Source: Wolbachia endosymbiont (group B) of Protocalliphora azurea (lineage in GTDB: Bacteria > Pseudomonadota > Alphaproteobacteria > Rickettsiales > Anaplasmataceae). From it: DNA of 64,000 nt. This document shows, in pieces, positions 1 to 8,350 of the stretch. Where the stretch lies: assembly GCF_947251865.1 (NCBI RefSeq), contig NZ_OX366394.1, positions 868,001 through 932,000 on the forward strand, in the 5' to 3' direction. The notes beneath the pieces are model-generated. The model was not told the DNA's origin and ran no database searches. It saw nothing but the letters and a program-made list of their open reading frames with translations. The first letter of the stretch is position 1. Each line of letters opens with the position of its first letter. Both the position numbers and the translations under genes were made by a program.

Positions 1-2
1 TA

Positions 3-209
3 GAGCCGTGCCCGATGTGCGCTCAAGCTATCTCTTTTGCAAAAATTAAACGTCTGTACTTCGGGGCTTACAATCCCAAAGGTGGAGGAGTTGAAAACGG
101 CACTAGAATATTTCAATTCTGTAACCACATACCTGAAGTTTATGGTGGAATATTAGAAACAAAATGTTCTCTTTTGTTAAAAGATTTCTTTGAGAAATTG
201 AGAACTTAG
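3..209 (+). CDS. tadA: tRNA-specific adenosine deaminase TadA, C-terminal part (5' end outside window)
   Basis: Only the last 68 codons are present; the open frame enters from the left edge. The fragment starts with EPCPMCAQA, the PCxxC half of the zinc site of the cytidine/deoxycytidylate deaminase fold, and ends with FFEKLRT, as TadA proteins do. TadA converts adenosine 34 to inosine in tRNA-Arg(ACG) in the cytoplasm. The catalytic HAE motif would lie upstream of the window. A generic cytidine deaminase is the alternative, but EPCPMCAQA and the tail favour TadA. Confidence 0.85.
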   Translation, partial: EPCPMCAQAISFAKIKRLYFGAYNPKGGGVENGTRIFQFCNHIPEVYGGILETKCSLLLKDFFEKLRT

Positions 210-697
210 GGGAGTGGTTTAAGAAATGATAGATAGGAGATTATGAAAAGGGTTTAGCCGCATGGAAGTGGGATGAAAAGAAGCACTGGTTTCACATGCG
301 TCTGAACAGACAGCATTTTAAATTTGTCCTGTGCAATGTTTGTACAGTTGCGATAAAAATTACTTGACAAATTTTGACAGCTTTGTTATTTTGATAGTGA
401 AGATATTCTAGAGCTCGAAATCTATCTTCGTCTGCAGACTTTTCAACTTCATTAATTTATAATCTCTAGTTAAAGTATATTGGTATAGATAACTTCTATC
501 ATAGCTATATACATTTTTCTGAGTTTTTTTGTATTACTTAGGAGGATCATCATGTTTAAAATCATGGATTACGCATATCATTGACATAAATGCCTTAAAA
601 GGACAAATGGTACCTACGTCCTCGTTATATAGATTATGTATTTGTTCAGATACGACTAAATTGTGTCTAGTGTAGAAAAAATTAGACAAATTCAGCC
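210..697. other. Gene-poor 488-bp intergenic region
   Basis: No convincing gene. A TTGACA hexamer at 363-368 is followed 17 bp later by TATTTT, a possible weak plus-strand promoter. At 540-545 AGGAGG precedes an ATG at 552 by a good distance, but the frame closes after 10 codons, so this may be the surviving start of a lost gene. Nothing resembling a tRNA or rRNA was seen. Confidence 0.4.
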
Positions 698-1453
698 TTA
701 TATAGAACCAAATTCAACGAAAGTAGAATTATCCTCATTTTCATAATAATAAGGATTTGCTTCTTGCGTATTATTAACAGCAGTTTTTAATAGTACTTCC
801 TTATCACTATCCCATGCAACTTTCTCCATAATTGCATTATAATCTTTACACTTTTGATCATTTCCACAGTCCCTGATTTTACCATTAAGCTTTAGATAAG
901 GCTTTAATGAATTATAGTGTACTTGAGTATTATTGCCCTCTTTATCTATCATATTCCCTGCGTTATTAACAATTATCAATGGTGCAACTTGTTTCGCTTT
1001 CACAATATTTGCTCCACCGGGGTCTTTGATGAGATCAGGACATGATTCTCTAGAAAAAAAATTCTTGTTTAATTCTTTATTATCATAATCAGTGCCAAAC
1101 TGGCAGAAACTCTTAACCTTCTCGTCCTGACAAGCTAACTCTAGTGGACTATCAATACATTTAAGACATTTCGTATTACTAAAGTTGGCTGCTGAACTAA
1201 TATTATCAGTAAAGGCAAATTTAAAATTTACTGCACCATAAACACCCTCTGATCCCTTTTCTATATATGGCACAATTTTAGAATTACTATACATCTCAGG
1301 ATAGAGTTCTTTTAATAAATCAGATGTATTAAAACCTTGACAACCTATCTTATTATTCGATTTATACAAAGTAGCCTTAGGCCCACAAATTCCTGGCAGG
1401 CTAAGATCTGGTGTTATTTCTCGAGATGTAATTTCTCCACTTTCATTCCCTAC
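698..1453 (-). pseudogene. Cys-rich hypothetical protein, 5' end removed by IS256
   Basis: The minus-strand frame runs 252 codons from the IS256 border at 1453 to its stop. The frame continues a few codons into the IS left end to a TTG, which cannot be the native start, so the N-terminus is missing. I do not recognise the family. The fragment is hydrophilic and rich in Cys (about ten, several spaced like CLKC, CGNDQKC), with no visible membrane segment, suggesting a disulfide-stabilised exported domain. That is inference from composition. Any remaining expression would depend on IS-borne signals. Confidence 0.6.
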
Positions 1454-2790
1454 GGGAATGTTCAAAAAAGTGTGTCAAACCGAAAAAAAAGTAATAAATT
1501 GATATAAAAAATGGAGGTTTGATATGAGTCAAGCAAATAGAACTACTGGTTTGGTAGATTATAAAGAATTAGAAACAAATATCCTGTCATCTATACGAGA
1601 AGGAAGACCATTGACAGGAAGAGATGGAGCATTAACACCGTTTATAAAAAGGCTGCTAGAGGCAAGTCTGGAAGGTGAAATAGAAAGCCACATGTCAGCT
1701 AAAAGTGAAGAAAATAACCGAAGAAATGGAAGGAATGCAAAAACTTTACGTACAAGTTCAGGCTCATTTGAACTATTAACACCAAGAGACAGAGAAGGAA
1801 GCTTTGAACCGCAAATAGTCAAAAAAAGGCAAACAAGCCTACATCCAGAACTTGAAGCAAAGGTCTTAAGTACATACGCCAGTGGCATGGGATACAGAGA
1901 CATAGCTTCACACGTTGAGGAAATATATGACCATAAAATATCAGCAGCAGAGATATCCAATATTACTGATAAACTGCTACCAATAATCAATGAATGGCGC
2001 AGCCGTCCATTGCAATCAGTGTATCCAATAGTGTTCATGGATGGCATGTTTTTTAAGGTCAAGGAGGACGGACATTGCGTAAGTAAATGCATGTATAATA
2101 TATTGGGTATAAATCAAAATGGCAGAAAAGAAGTATTAGGTTTTTATCTGGCTGAAAGTGAGGGAGCTAACTTCTGGTTGGGAGTTTTAAATGACCTCAA
2201 AGAAAGAGGAGTAGAAGATATTCTGATTGCATGTGTAGATGGGCTAAAAAGCTTTCCTGCAGCCATCAACAGTGTATTTCCCAGTGCAGAAGTGCAGCTA
2301 TGTATAGTACACCAAATAAGAAATTCTCTGAAATATGTATCCAGTAAAGATGTAAAAGTTTTCATGAATGATCTGAAAAAAATATATCGTGCTTCAAGTA
2401 AAGAAATTGCTGAGAATTATCTGCTTGAGCTGGAAGAAAAATGGGGAGAAAAGTATCCTTTAGTTATAAAATCCTGGCAGAACAATTGGGAAAACTTATC
2501 CAGTTATTTTAAGTATTCTGGGCCAGTTAGGAAGCTGATTTACACCACTAATCCAATTGAGGGGTTGCATAGACAAATCAGGAAATTTACTAAAACTAAG
2601 GGTTCATTTACTAGTACAAATGCCTTGTACAAACAGGTATATTGTGCTATAAAAAAGGTAGAGCAAAGGTGGATTATGGCTCTCCCTAATTGGGCTTTAA
2701 CTATGTCTCAACTTGATATTTTCTTTCCAGATAGATTGAAAATTGAGTTGAACTAAAAATGCGGCTTGACACACTTTTTTGAACATTCCC
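1454..2790 (+). mobile_element. IS256-family element, copy 1 (full length, 1337 bp)
   Basis: Bounded by terminal inverted repeats starting GGGAATGTTCAAAAAAGTGT on the left and its complement on the right, with one transposase gene. Length is 1337 bp, the same as the full copies at 14924-16260 and 56006-57342. The right end reads GAACATTCCC; the other copies have GAACGTTCCC there. There is no target duplication: the left flank is TTCCCTAC and the right flank AAAACTAA. The right flank is itself IS256 sequence, so this copy entered another IS256 and the left side was later exchanged or deleted. Confidence 0.92.
1524..2756 (+). CDS. IS256-family transposase (copy 1)
   Basis: 410-aa DDE transposase of the IS256/MULE-like group, with the same predicted protein as the copies at 14958-16190 and 56040-57272. 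Catalytic residues are visible: D173 in VFMDGMF, D239 in ACVDGLKSF and E346 in TTNPIEGLHR, with the family C-x2-H signature (CIVHQIRNS) near residue 260. GGAGG lies 6 bp upstream of the ATG. All catalytic residues are intact, so the protein is potentially active. Identity among copies points to recent transposition. Confidence 0.95.
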   Translation: MSQANRTTGLVDYKELETNILSSIREGRPLTGRDGALTPFIKRLLEASLEGEIESHMSAKSEENNRRNGRNAKTLRTSSGSFELLTPRDREGSFEPQIVKKRQTSLHPELEAKVLSTYASGMGYRDIASHVEEIYDHKISAAEISNITDKLLPIINEWRSRPLQSVYPIVFMDGMFFKVKEDGHCVSKCMYNILGINQNGRKEVLGFYLAESEGANFWLGVLNDLKERGVEDILIACVDGLKSFPAAINSVFPSAEVQLCIVHQIRNSLKYVSSKDVKVFMNDLKKIYRASSKEIAENYLLELEEKWGEKYPLVIKSWQNNWENLSSYFKYSGPVRKLIYTTNPIEGLHRQIRKFTKTKGSFTSTNALYKQVYCAIKKVEQRWIMALPNWALTMSQLDIFFPDRLKIELN

Positions 2791-2989
2791 AAAACTAAGG
2801 GTTCATTTACTAGTACAAATGCCTTGTACAAACAGGTATATTGTGCTATAAAAAAGGTAGAGCAAAGGTGGATTATGGCTCTCCCTAATTGGGCTTTAAC
2901 TATGTCTCAACTTGATATTTTCTTTCCAGATAGATTGAAAATTGAGTTGAACTAAAAATGCGGCTTGACACACTTTTTTGAACGTTCCC
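2791..2989 (+). mobile_element. IS256 remnant: 3' 199 bp only
   Basis: Repeats the last ~200 bp of the IS256 element, from AAAACTAAGG to the right terminal repeat ending GAACGTTCCC, directly after copy 1. It is the right part of an older IS256 into which copy 1 inserted; the left part is gone. On the opposite strand it supplies the last ~33 codons of the coiled-coil gene at 2896-3846. Confidence 0.9.
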
Positions 2990-3846
2990 TCCTCTTTTGC
3001 TAGTTTAGCTTCTAATTTTGCTTGTTCAGCTTCTGCTTTAATATCATCACATTTTTCCTGATTAATTGCCTGTCCACCGTTTTCTTTCATCTTCTCAGCA
3101 TTTTTTTTACACTGTATTAACTCATTTTTTGTTGCCTCAGCTTCATTCTTAGTTTGTTCTACCTTCTCTCTTTCTTCTTGAAACTGTAATTTTAACTTAT
3201 CAACTTCTGCTTTTGCTTCATTCTTAGTTTGTTCTACCTTCCCTTTCTCTTCTTGAATCTGTAATTTTAACTCATCAACTTCTGCTTTTGCTGCCTCAGC
3301 TTCATTCTTAGTTTGTTCTACCTTCCCTTTCTCTTCTTGAATCTGTAATTTTAACTCATCAACTTCTGCTTTTGCTGCCTCAGCTTCATTCTTAGTTTGT
3401 TCTACCTTCCCTTTCTCTTCTTGAATCTGTAATTTTAACTTATCAACTTCTGCTTTTGCTTCATTCTTAGTTTGTTCTACCTTCTCTCTTTCTTCTTGAA
3501 CCTGTAATTTTAACTTATCAACTTTTGCCTCAGCTTCATTCTTAGTTTGTTCTACCTTCTCTCTTTCTTCTTGAACCTGTGACTTTAATTCACTAGCTTC
3601 TGCTTCTAATTTTGTAATTTCTCTTTGTGATTCCACAGCATCTTTTTTACACTGTATTAACTTATCTTTTGCCTTCTTAGTTTCATCTCTACAGTCACGA
3701 AGTAAATCTTCTTCTGATTTATCATCCTCTTTTTCCGCAACCTGATCTCCTAGATTTTCGACTTGCTCACCCTCTTCACCATAAAAAAGTTTGTTGGCAT
3801 ATAAATTACTATTATTAACTTGATCGCTATAGATATTGTTTGACAT
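2896..3846 (-). CDS. Coiled-coil repeat protein with IS256-derived C-terminal tail
   Basis: 316 aa; AGGAGG sits just upstream of the ATG at 3846. After an acidic N-terminal ~60 residues, the protein is a long Lys/Glu coiled coil built of 25-28-residue near-identical repeats (core KLKLQVQEEREKVEQTKNEA), about six copies between residues 90 and 240. The native gene stops making sense at base 2990: from EEG onward the frame reads the antisense of an IS256 end (TFKKVCQAAF...). The original C-terminus is therefore lost and replaced by about 33 foreign residues. No enzyme motif. A structural or host-interaction role is only a guess. A decayed copy of an ABC gene 3' end lies just upstream, as a similar pair does at 7-10 kb. 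Confidence 0.75.
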   Translation of the reverse strand: MSNNIYSDQVNNSNLYANKLFYGEEGEQVENLGDQVAEKEDDKSEEDLLRDCRDETKKAKDKLIQCKKDAVESQREITKLEAEASELKSQVQEEREKVEQTKNEAEAKVDKLKLQVQEEREKVEQTKNEAKAEVDKLKLQIQEEKGKVEQTKNEAEAAKAEVDELKLQIQEEKGKVEQTKNEAEAAKAEVDELKLQIQEEKGKVEQTKNEAKAEVDKLKLQFQEEREKVEQTKNEAEATKNELIQCKKNAEKMKENGGQAINQEKCDDIKAEAEQAKLEAKLAKEEGTFKKVCQAAFLVQLNFQSIWKENIKLRHS

Positions 3847-3951
3847 TGTGACCTCCTATATAGTCAAAACTGGAATTAAATTAGAGTATAAAAGCTAGGA
3901 ATTCAACATGGGTAAAAGAAACCACAGCTCAGGAAATCTAAGGTTAACTCA

Positions 3952-4190
3952 GAAATTATTATAAGCCAAAATGATTAAAAATTTTATAACTTATATTGTA
4001 GATCTAGCATGATAACCAACAATTATTCAATTTCCACCTTACTCACCAGCTTGACACAGTCCATCTTTATTCATTAGAGAGCCGTGATTCCTCTACTCTC
4101 CAATGATTAATCACTTGTCAGTTTTGAGTGTAGTAGTTGATAGCCTGTACGTAAATACGTTGCTTTTGTCCTTTAGAAATTTTTAGTCTA
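3952..4190 (-). pseudogene. Decayed, internally deleted copy of the ABC transporter 3' end
   Basis: This stretch aligns by eye with 8250-8480 and then with about 8620-8660, the 3' end and downstream flank of the ABC exporter at 8351-10048. Shared blocks include CCATCTTTATTCATTAGAGA, TTGTCAGTTTTGAGTG and ATACGTTGCTTTTGTCCTT. The minus-strand frame still shows SKGQKQRI, the relic of the ABC signature LSEGQKQRI. About 140 bp between the two blocks are missing, joined at a short TAAT-type repeat. No open frame survives. Confidence 0.75.
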
Positions 4191-4211
4191 CTATCTTTAT
4201 CCAGAAAAAAA

Positions 4212-4240
4212 TTGTAAAATTTCTATAGTTATGGTATAAT
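4212..4240 (+). promoter_or_regulatory. Predicted sigma70 promoter for 4276-5334
   Basis: TTGTAA (4212-4217), a 17-bp spacer and a perfect TATAAT (4235-4240), 36 bp before the ATG at 4276. It is the only good match in this intergenic region and would drive the small membrane protein and ccmA together. Confidence 0.6.
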
Positions 4241-4275
4241 TGTAAATACCGCTTGCCAATAAGCTGAGTATAAAA

Positions 4276-4707
4276 ATGCCGTTCGGACAAATCATTACAT
4301 ATAGCACGATATTACTTGCTATAATTGCAGTATCTCTCTTTTTGAGAAAAATATACAAAAATCATATTAGGAAAATTATATTTCCTCTAAAAGTTCTCAA
4401 AGAAGAGTGGGAAGAAAATAGAAGATTTAATGAATTGTATCAAAAAAATAAGCAAAAAGAGTTGATGAAACAACAGGAAATGCTAAGGGAGAAACAAAAG
4501 AATATGCAAGTTTACAAAGAAGATCTAGAAATAGTTGATATAGCAAAACCGTTAGGTAAATGGACAAAGATGGTTATGATGGGTAATAGTTTAATGAAAC
4601 ATTTTGCACAATTGATACACAGAGAAGGTGATAAGAAAGGATTTTGGGAGCTATTTATAAAAGCTCAGTCTTCAACTAAGGGTAAATATAAAGGAAAAGG
4701 CAGATAA
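4276..4707 (+). CDS. Small membrane-anchored protein of unknown function upstream of ccmA
   Basis: 143 aa. Residues about 6-24 form one hydrophobic helix (IITYSTILLAIIAVSLFLRK) followed by a basic stretch and a long charged helix (residues 45-80), so it is probably anchored in the inner membrane with its C-terminus in the cytoplasm. The tail is Lys/Gly-rich. It ends 3 bp before the ccmA start, so the two are very likely co-transcribed. I do not recognise the family; a link with cytochrome c maturation rests only on position. Confidence 0.75.
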   Translation: MPFGQIITYSTILLAIIAVSLFLRKIYKNHIRKIIFPLKVLKEEWEENRRFNELYQKNKQKELMKQQEMLREKQKNMQVYKEDLEIVDIAKPLGKWTKMVMMGNSLMKHFAQLIHREGDKKGFWELFIKAQSSTKGKYKGKGR

Positions 4708-4710
4708 TCC

Positions 4711-5334
4711 ATGCTTGAATGTAAAAATCTATCCTGTGCTCGTAATAACAAAGTATTATTTAAAAACCTCAATTTTAAAGCTGAGCCAAAATCAAAAATC
4801 TTAATCACTGGTCCAAATGGTAGCGGCAAAACCAGCTTAATCAGAAGTTTATCTGGACTCTTACCTCCAGTATCAGGCAATATAAGATACTACGGAAAAG
4901 ACATATATGATGATCCAAAATCCTTTATATCTTCCATGGTTTACGTAGGACATAAAAACGCCTGTAAAGATAGCTTAACAATTGGTGAAAACATAGAATT
5001 CTGGGCAAGAATACGGAACACTAGAGAATCAGTTATGGCAGCTGCTTATTGTTTAGAGTTGCAACCTGTATTTAACATTAGATATGGTGAACTTTCTGCA
5101 GGCTGGAAAAGAAGAGTTGCGCTTGCCCGCCTTTTAATTTCTAATGCAAATATCTGGCTGATAGATGAACCTTTCTGTAATCTTGATAGCACAACATGTG
5201 AATTAGTATTGAACCTAATCTCAATACGCTCTGAGCAGAACGGTACAGTAATTATTACAGGACATAGCTCTACAGAACAATTGTGTGACTTCAAGACAAT
5301 CGACATACGTGATTTTAACAGACCTCTTGTATAA
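4711..5334 (+). CDS. ccmA: Heme exporter ATP-binding protein CcmA
   Basis: 207 aa, the usual CcmA length. It is the ATPase subunit of the CcmABCD complex that drives heme handling during cytochrome c maturation at the inner membrane. Walker A GPNGSGKT is at residues 34-41, the signature LSAGWKRRVALARL near 128-141 (LSAG-x-RR is typical of CcmA), and Walker B WLIDEP near 149-154. The start is the ATG 3 bp after the upstream stop. ccmB, C, E and F are not in this window, consistent with scattered ccm genes in Rickettsiales. Confidence 0.92.
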   Translation: MLECKNLSCARNNKVLFKNLNFKAEPKSKILITGPNGSGKTSLIRSLSGLLPPVSGNIRYYGKDIYDDPKSFISSMVYVGHKNACKDSLTIGENIEFWARIRNTRESVMAAAYCLELQPVFNIRYGELSAGWKRRVALARLLISNANIWLIDEPFCNLDSTTCELVLNLISIRSEQNGTVIITGHSSTEQLCDFKTIDIRDFNRPLV

Positions 5335-5396
5335 TTTTTGGCCTTATTGTACTTACATCAATAATTTATTATCACATTTAATATTACGCATTAAAA

Positions 5397-7097
5397 TTAA
5401 CTCATCTCTTTCAAAGGCTCTATATTAAAAATCGAAAGTCCAGAAGCAATGACGTGTGCTAAGGCTTGGACGAGAAACATTCTTGCAGCGGTGAGATTTA
5501 AGTTATTCTCCAGTATAAACCTCATATTTAAATCACTTTTGCCATATCCCCATAAAACGTGAAACGCTTCTGCAACTTCAAGTAAGTAGAAAGTAATTCT
5601 ATGTGGCTCACAAAGCCTTGCAGATATTTCTACCACATCTGGCCACTTTGCTAAGGTTTTTATGAGGAATAGCTCCCCATCTGTCTTTAAAAGTGAAGGG
5701 TCTGCTGTTGGGAGCTCTTTTGGAGCATTACGCATTAACGAATGAGCACGGGCGTGCGCATATTGCACATAAAAAATAGGGTTGTCTTTTGACTGTTCTT
5801 TAACTTTAGCAAAATCAAAGTCCAAGACCATATCATTCTTGCGTGTTAACATTATAAAACGAGTTATATCCCTGCCAACCTCTTCCACTACATCCCTAGC
5901 TGTAAGAAAATTTCCTGATCTTTTGGACATCTTAACAGGTTTTTCATTCTCGAAAAAATTCACAATATTATGCAGTTTTACCTCTATTTTTGCTTGATCA
6001 TCACTGAGCGCAGAGACGACTGCTTTTAGCCTTTTGACATAACCACCGTGGTCACTACCAAGCTCTACGATCATATTGTTAAAACCACGCGATATCTTAT
6101 CAAAATGGTAAGCGATATCTGAGGCAAAATAAGTCCAACTGCCGTCCTCTTTCTTCAATGCGCGGTCAACATCATCGCCAAATTTTGTAGAGCGAAATAA
6201 CATTTCTTTTCTGGAAGTCCAATTTTCACTTTCTTTGCCTTTTGGTTTCTCCAGGTACCCTTCATACACTAGACCCTTGTCAGATAATATCTTTATACTC
6301 TCTTCGATTTTGCCACGTAGCTCATACTCTGAAGTAAAGACATCATGATTTACTCCAAGCAAGCTCATGTCCTCCTTTATGAGTTCTAAAATAGAACTTA
6401 AAGTATATTCTCTAATTATCTGGTTATCTTCCTCTGCTCTAAGCTCCTTGCCATATTTTTTAGCTAATCCCTCTCCTATTGGCTTTAAATATTCACCTGG
6501 GTATAAACCCTTTTCAATGCTAATTTTTTCTCCCAGAGCTTCCTTATACCGCAAATATACTGACCGAATTAGCGTATCTATCTGTGCTCCAGCATCATTG
6601 ATATAGTACTCCTTAGTAACATTATAGCCAACTTTCTTTAGTAAATTTGCCAGAACATCACCAAACACTGCTCCTCTTGCATGACCAATATGCAGAGGGC
6701 CTGTTGGATTTGCCGATACAAATTCAACATTGACAGCTTGATTATTTCCAATATTTAGAGTGCCAAACTCTGTTTTTAGCTCATTTATTTGTTTCAAAAT
6801 CCCATGCCACACTTCTATTTTTAAGTGCATATTGATAAAACCGGGGCTTGCTATTTCCACTTCTGCAACTTCATCAAAAGGTTTAAATTCTCTTGCTAAG
6901 ATCCCTGCAATCTCAATTGGATTCTTTTTTTCATGCTTTGCAAGCACCATAGCAACATTTGTGTAAATATCACCATGTGCTCTATTGCTTGGAGGTTCCA
7001 CAATAAAATTTTCTGCACTTGTATTTATGACACCCCTTTGTTTCAACTCATTTAATTTGCTGGAAATTAGAGAGGAAATCTGCTTGAAAATGTTCAT
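5397..7097 (-). CDS. argS: Arginyl-tRNA synthetase
   Basis: 566 aa class I aminoacyl-tRNA synthetase charging tRNA-Arg. Visible are the N-terminal Add1 domain (1-90), the HIGH motif [14 protein letters not shown] at about residues 134-147, a KMSKR loop ([10 protein letters not shown]) near 390, and a C-terminal DALR anticodon-binding domain ([14 protein letters not shown] to the end). It stands alone between short intergenic regions. A perfect 13-bp inverted repeat lies immediately upstream of the start. Confidence 0.96.
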   Translation of the reverse strand: MNIFKQISSLISSKLNELKQRGVINTSAENFIVEPPSNRAHGDIYTNVAMVLAKHEKKNPIEIAGILAREFKPFDEVAEVEIASPGFINMHLKIEVWHGILKQINELKTEFGTLNIGNNQAVNVEFVSANPTGPLHIGHARGAVFGDVLANLLKKVGYNVTKEYYINDAGAQIDTLIRSVYLRYKEALGEKISIEKGLYPGEYLKPIGEGLAKKYGKELRAEEDNQIIREYTLSSILELIKEDMSLLGVNHDVFTSEYELRGKIEESIKILSDKGLVYEGYLEKPKGKESENWTSRKEMLFRSTKFGDDVDRALKKEDGSWTYFASDIAYHFDKISRGFNNMIVELGSDHGGYVKRLKAVVSALSDDQAKIEVKLHNIVNFFENEKPVKMSKRSGNFLTARDVVEEVGRDITRFIMLTRKNDMVLDFDFAKVKEQSKDNPIFYVQYAHARAHSLMRNAPKELPTADPSLLKTDGELFLIKTLAKWPDVVEISARLCEPHRITFYLLEVAEAFHVLWGYGKSDLNMRFILENNLNLTAARMFLVQALAHVIASGLSIFNIEPLKEMS

Positions 7098-7100
7098 TCA

Positions 7101-7131
7101 CTATACTGCTATAAAATCTATAGCAGTATAG
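7101..7131. other. Perfect 13-bp inverted repeat upstream of argS
   Basis: CTATACTGCTATA (7101-7113) and its exact complement (7119-7131) flank a 5-nt loop, 3 bp upstream of the argS start on the minus strand. It would form a strong hairpin in the argS leader or act as an operator. There is no U-run, so it is not a standard terminator. Confidence 0.6.
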
Positions 7132-7195
7132 CAAATAAGTGGGGCTAGTTGAAGTTATGATTTTCTCTCTACTCTTTGTTTGGTGTAAGGCAACC

Positions 7196-7223
7196 TTTTC
7201 TGGGTCTTTTGAAACCCAGAAAA
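7196..7223 (-). terminator. Stem-loop after the repeat gene at 7232-7795
   Basis: TTTTCTGGGT (7196-7205) and ACCCAGAAAA (7214-7223) form a perfect 10-bp stem with an 8-nt loop, 9 bp past the stop of the minus-strand repeat gene. The tail has no clean U-run, so it may be a weak or bidirectional terminator or an RNA-protecting hairpin. Confidence 0.5.
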
Positions 7224-7231
7224 ATTATAGT

Positions 7232-7795
7232 TTACATTAAGTCGTTGCTGTCACTATAGTGACGGAAAGCCATACTTTCGCTTTCACTAAAATAAGCATT
7301 CCCTGTACCTCCATTTTTCTCTTTCTCCAGTTCATTCTTAATACTTTCTTTTAGCTCATTCTTAGTCTTACCACTAATCTCAAACTTAAGACCTTTTTCT
7401 AGTTCATTCTTAATATTTTCTATCAGTTCATTTTTAGTCTTATCATCAATCTCAAACTTAAGACTTTTCTCTAGTTCATTCTTAATACTTTCTTTTAGAT
7501 CATTCTTAGTCTTATCACTAATCTCAAACTTAATACTTTTCTCTAGTTCATTCTTAATATTTTCTTTCAGTTCATTTTTAGTCTTATCATCAATCTCAAA
7601 CTTAAAACATTTTTTCAGTTCATTCATAGTCCTGTCATTAATCTTACACTTAAGATCTTTACCACATTTATCATGAATCAACTTACTCTTATTGACTTTA
7701 CAATCATCCAACTTTGTAAACAAATTAACTCTTACCATATCATTTACAAAACATGTATTAGTTGGCATTGGATGAGCATAGGCGCTTTTAAACAT
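7232..7795 (-). CDS. Lys/Glu-rich tandem-repeat protein
   Basis: 187 aa. GGAG lies about 7 bp upstream of the ATG at 7795. After about 60 residues with four Cys, residues 60-160 consist of 24-aa repeats of the type KFEIDDKTKNELKENIKNEL, alternating DDKTKNEL and SDKTKNDL versions, so the DNA unit is 72 bp with a 144-bp higher-order period. The repeats should be helical and highly charged. The N-terminal segment (MFKSAYAHPMPTNTC) is not a clear signal peptide. Function unknown. Slippage could change copy number. Confidence 0.7.
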   Translation of the reverse strand: MFKSAYAHPMPTNTCFVNDMVRVNLFTKLDDCKVNKSKLIHDKCGKDLKCKINDRTMNELKKCFKFEIDDKTKNELKENIKNELEKSIKFEISDKTKNDLKESIKNELEKSLKFEIDDKTKNELIENIKNELEKGLKFEISGKTKNELKESIKNELEKEKNGGTGNAYFSESESMAFRHYSDSNDLM

Positions 7796-7880
7796 AAAAT
7801 AACTCCATCAATAAATAAATTTATCAAACAATTAAACATAGAATAATGTGTGTACTAACAATACACACATTATATTGCTT

Positions 7881-8268
7881 TTATAGAAAATAAATATTCG
7901 AGTCTGCCGCTTGTGTATTGTGATCAGTAGCAAGAACCATGATTATGCTAGAGTTCAATGCATCCACACATTTATCACATTCAGTATTGTCGTAACATTT
8001 ACCCACAATTTTGCCATCTGAAATCCTAAGGTCATTTCTAGTACTCGCAATAATTTCCCCACATTCCTTAGAACTCATACCTGTTTCATCAGAGGTTTTC
8101 AAATTGAGAATCTTATCCGTTCCTGGCAAGGTTGATATTGCAAGCTTTTTTATGTCAAATGGTATCGATTTATCATCATCTTTAGATTCAGGCTTAGGTT
8201 CAGGCTTAAGTTCCGGACAAGGTGGACAAGCAGGAGCAGGTGGACAATATGATATTATTATAAGTTAA
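7881..8268 (-). pseudogene. Proline/Cys-rich small protein, apparently lacking its 5' end
   Basis: The frame is open from 8268 to the stop but has no ATG or GTG in the first part; TTG at 8129 is the first possible start. The upstream open part encodes a striking CPPAPACPPCPELKPEPKPE segment that looks native, so the true start was probably lost where sequence shared with the ABC-gene flank begins. The C-terminal 80 residues have three more Cys (ECGEI, KCYDNTECDKC). It could be an exported or lipoprotein-like product; family unknown. It lies between the ABC exporter and the repeat gene. Confidence 0.5.
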
Positions 8269-8350
8269 AATAATTAAAGATTTAATAGTTTTAGTTATCA
8301 ATCTAGCATAACAACCAACAAGTATGACTCAAATTTTCCTTCAGTTTTTA

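Noticed and set aside
255..366. Short open frame with AAWKWDEKKHWFHMRL
   Set aside because: No start codon, 40 codons only, no similarity I can name; kept only as part of the intergenic description.
698..1453. Calling the Cys-rich fragment a VirB6-type secretion component
   Set aside because: The Cys pattern is suggestive of an exported domain, but the membrane core of VirB6 is absent and I see no diagnostic motif.
1559..2092. 177-aa antisense frame inside IS256 (recurs in every copy)
   Set aside because: Exactly antisense to the transposase and repeated only because the IS is repeated; no ribosome-binding site or family features.
2896..3846. Reading the coiled-coil gene as a myosin/SMC-type protein
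   Set aside because: Similarity would come from Lys/Glu repeat composition only; no ATPase head or hinge is present.
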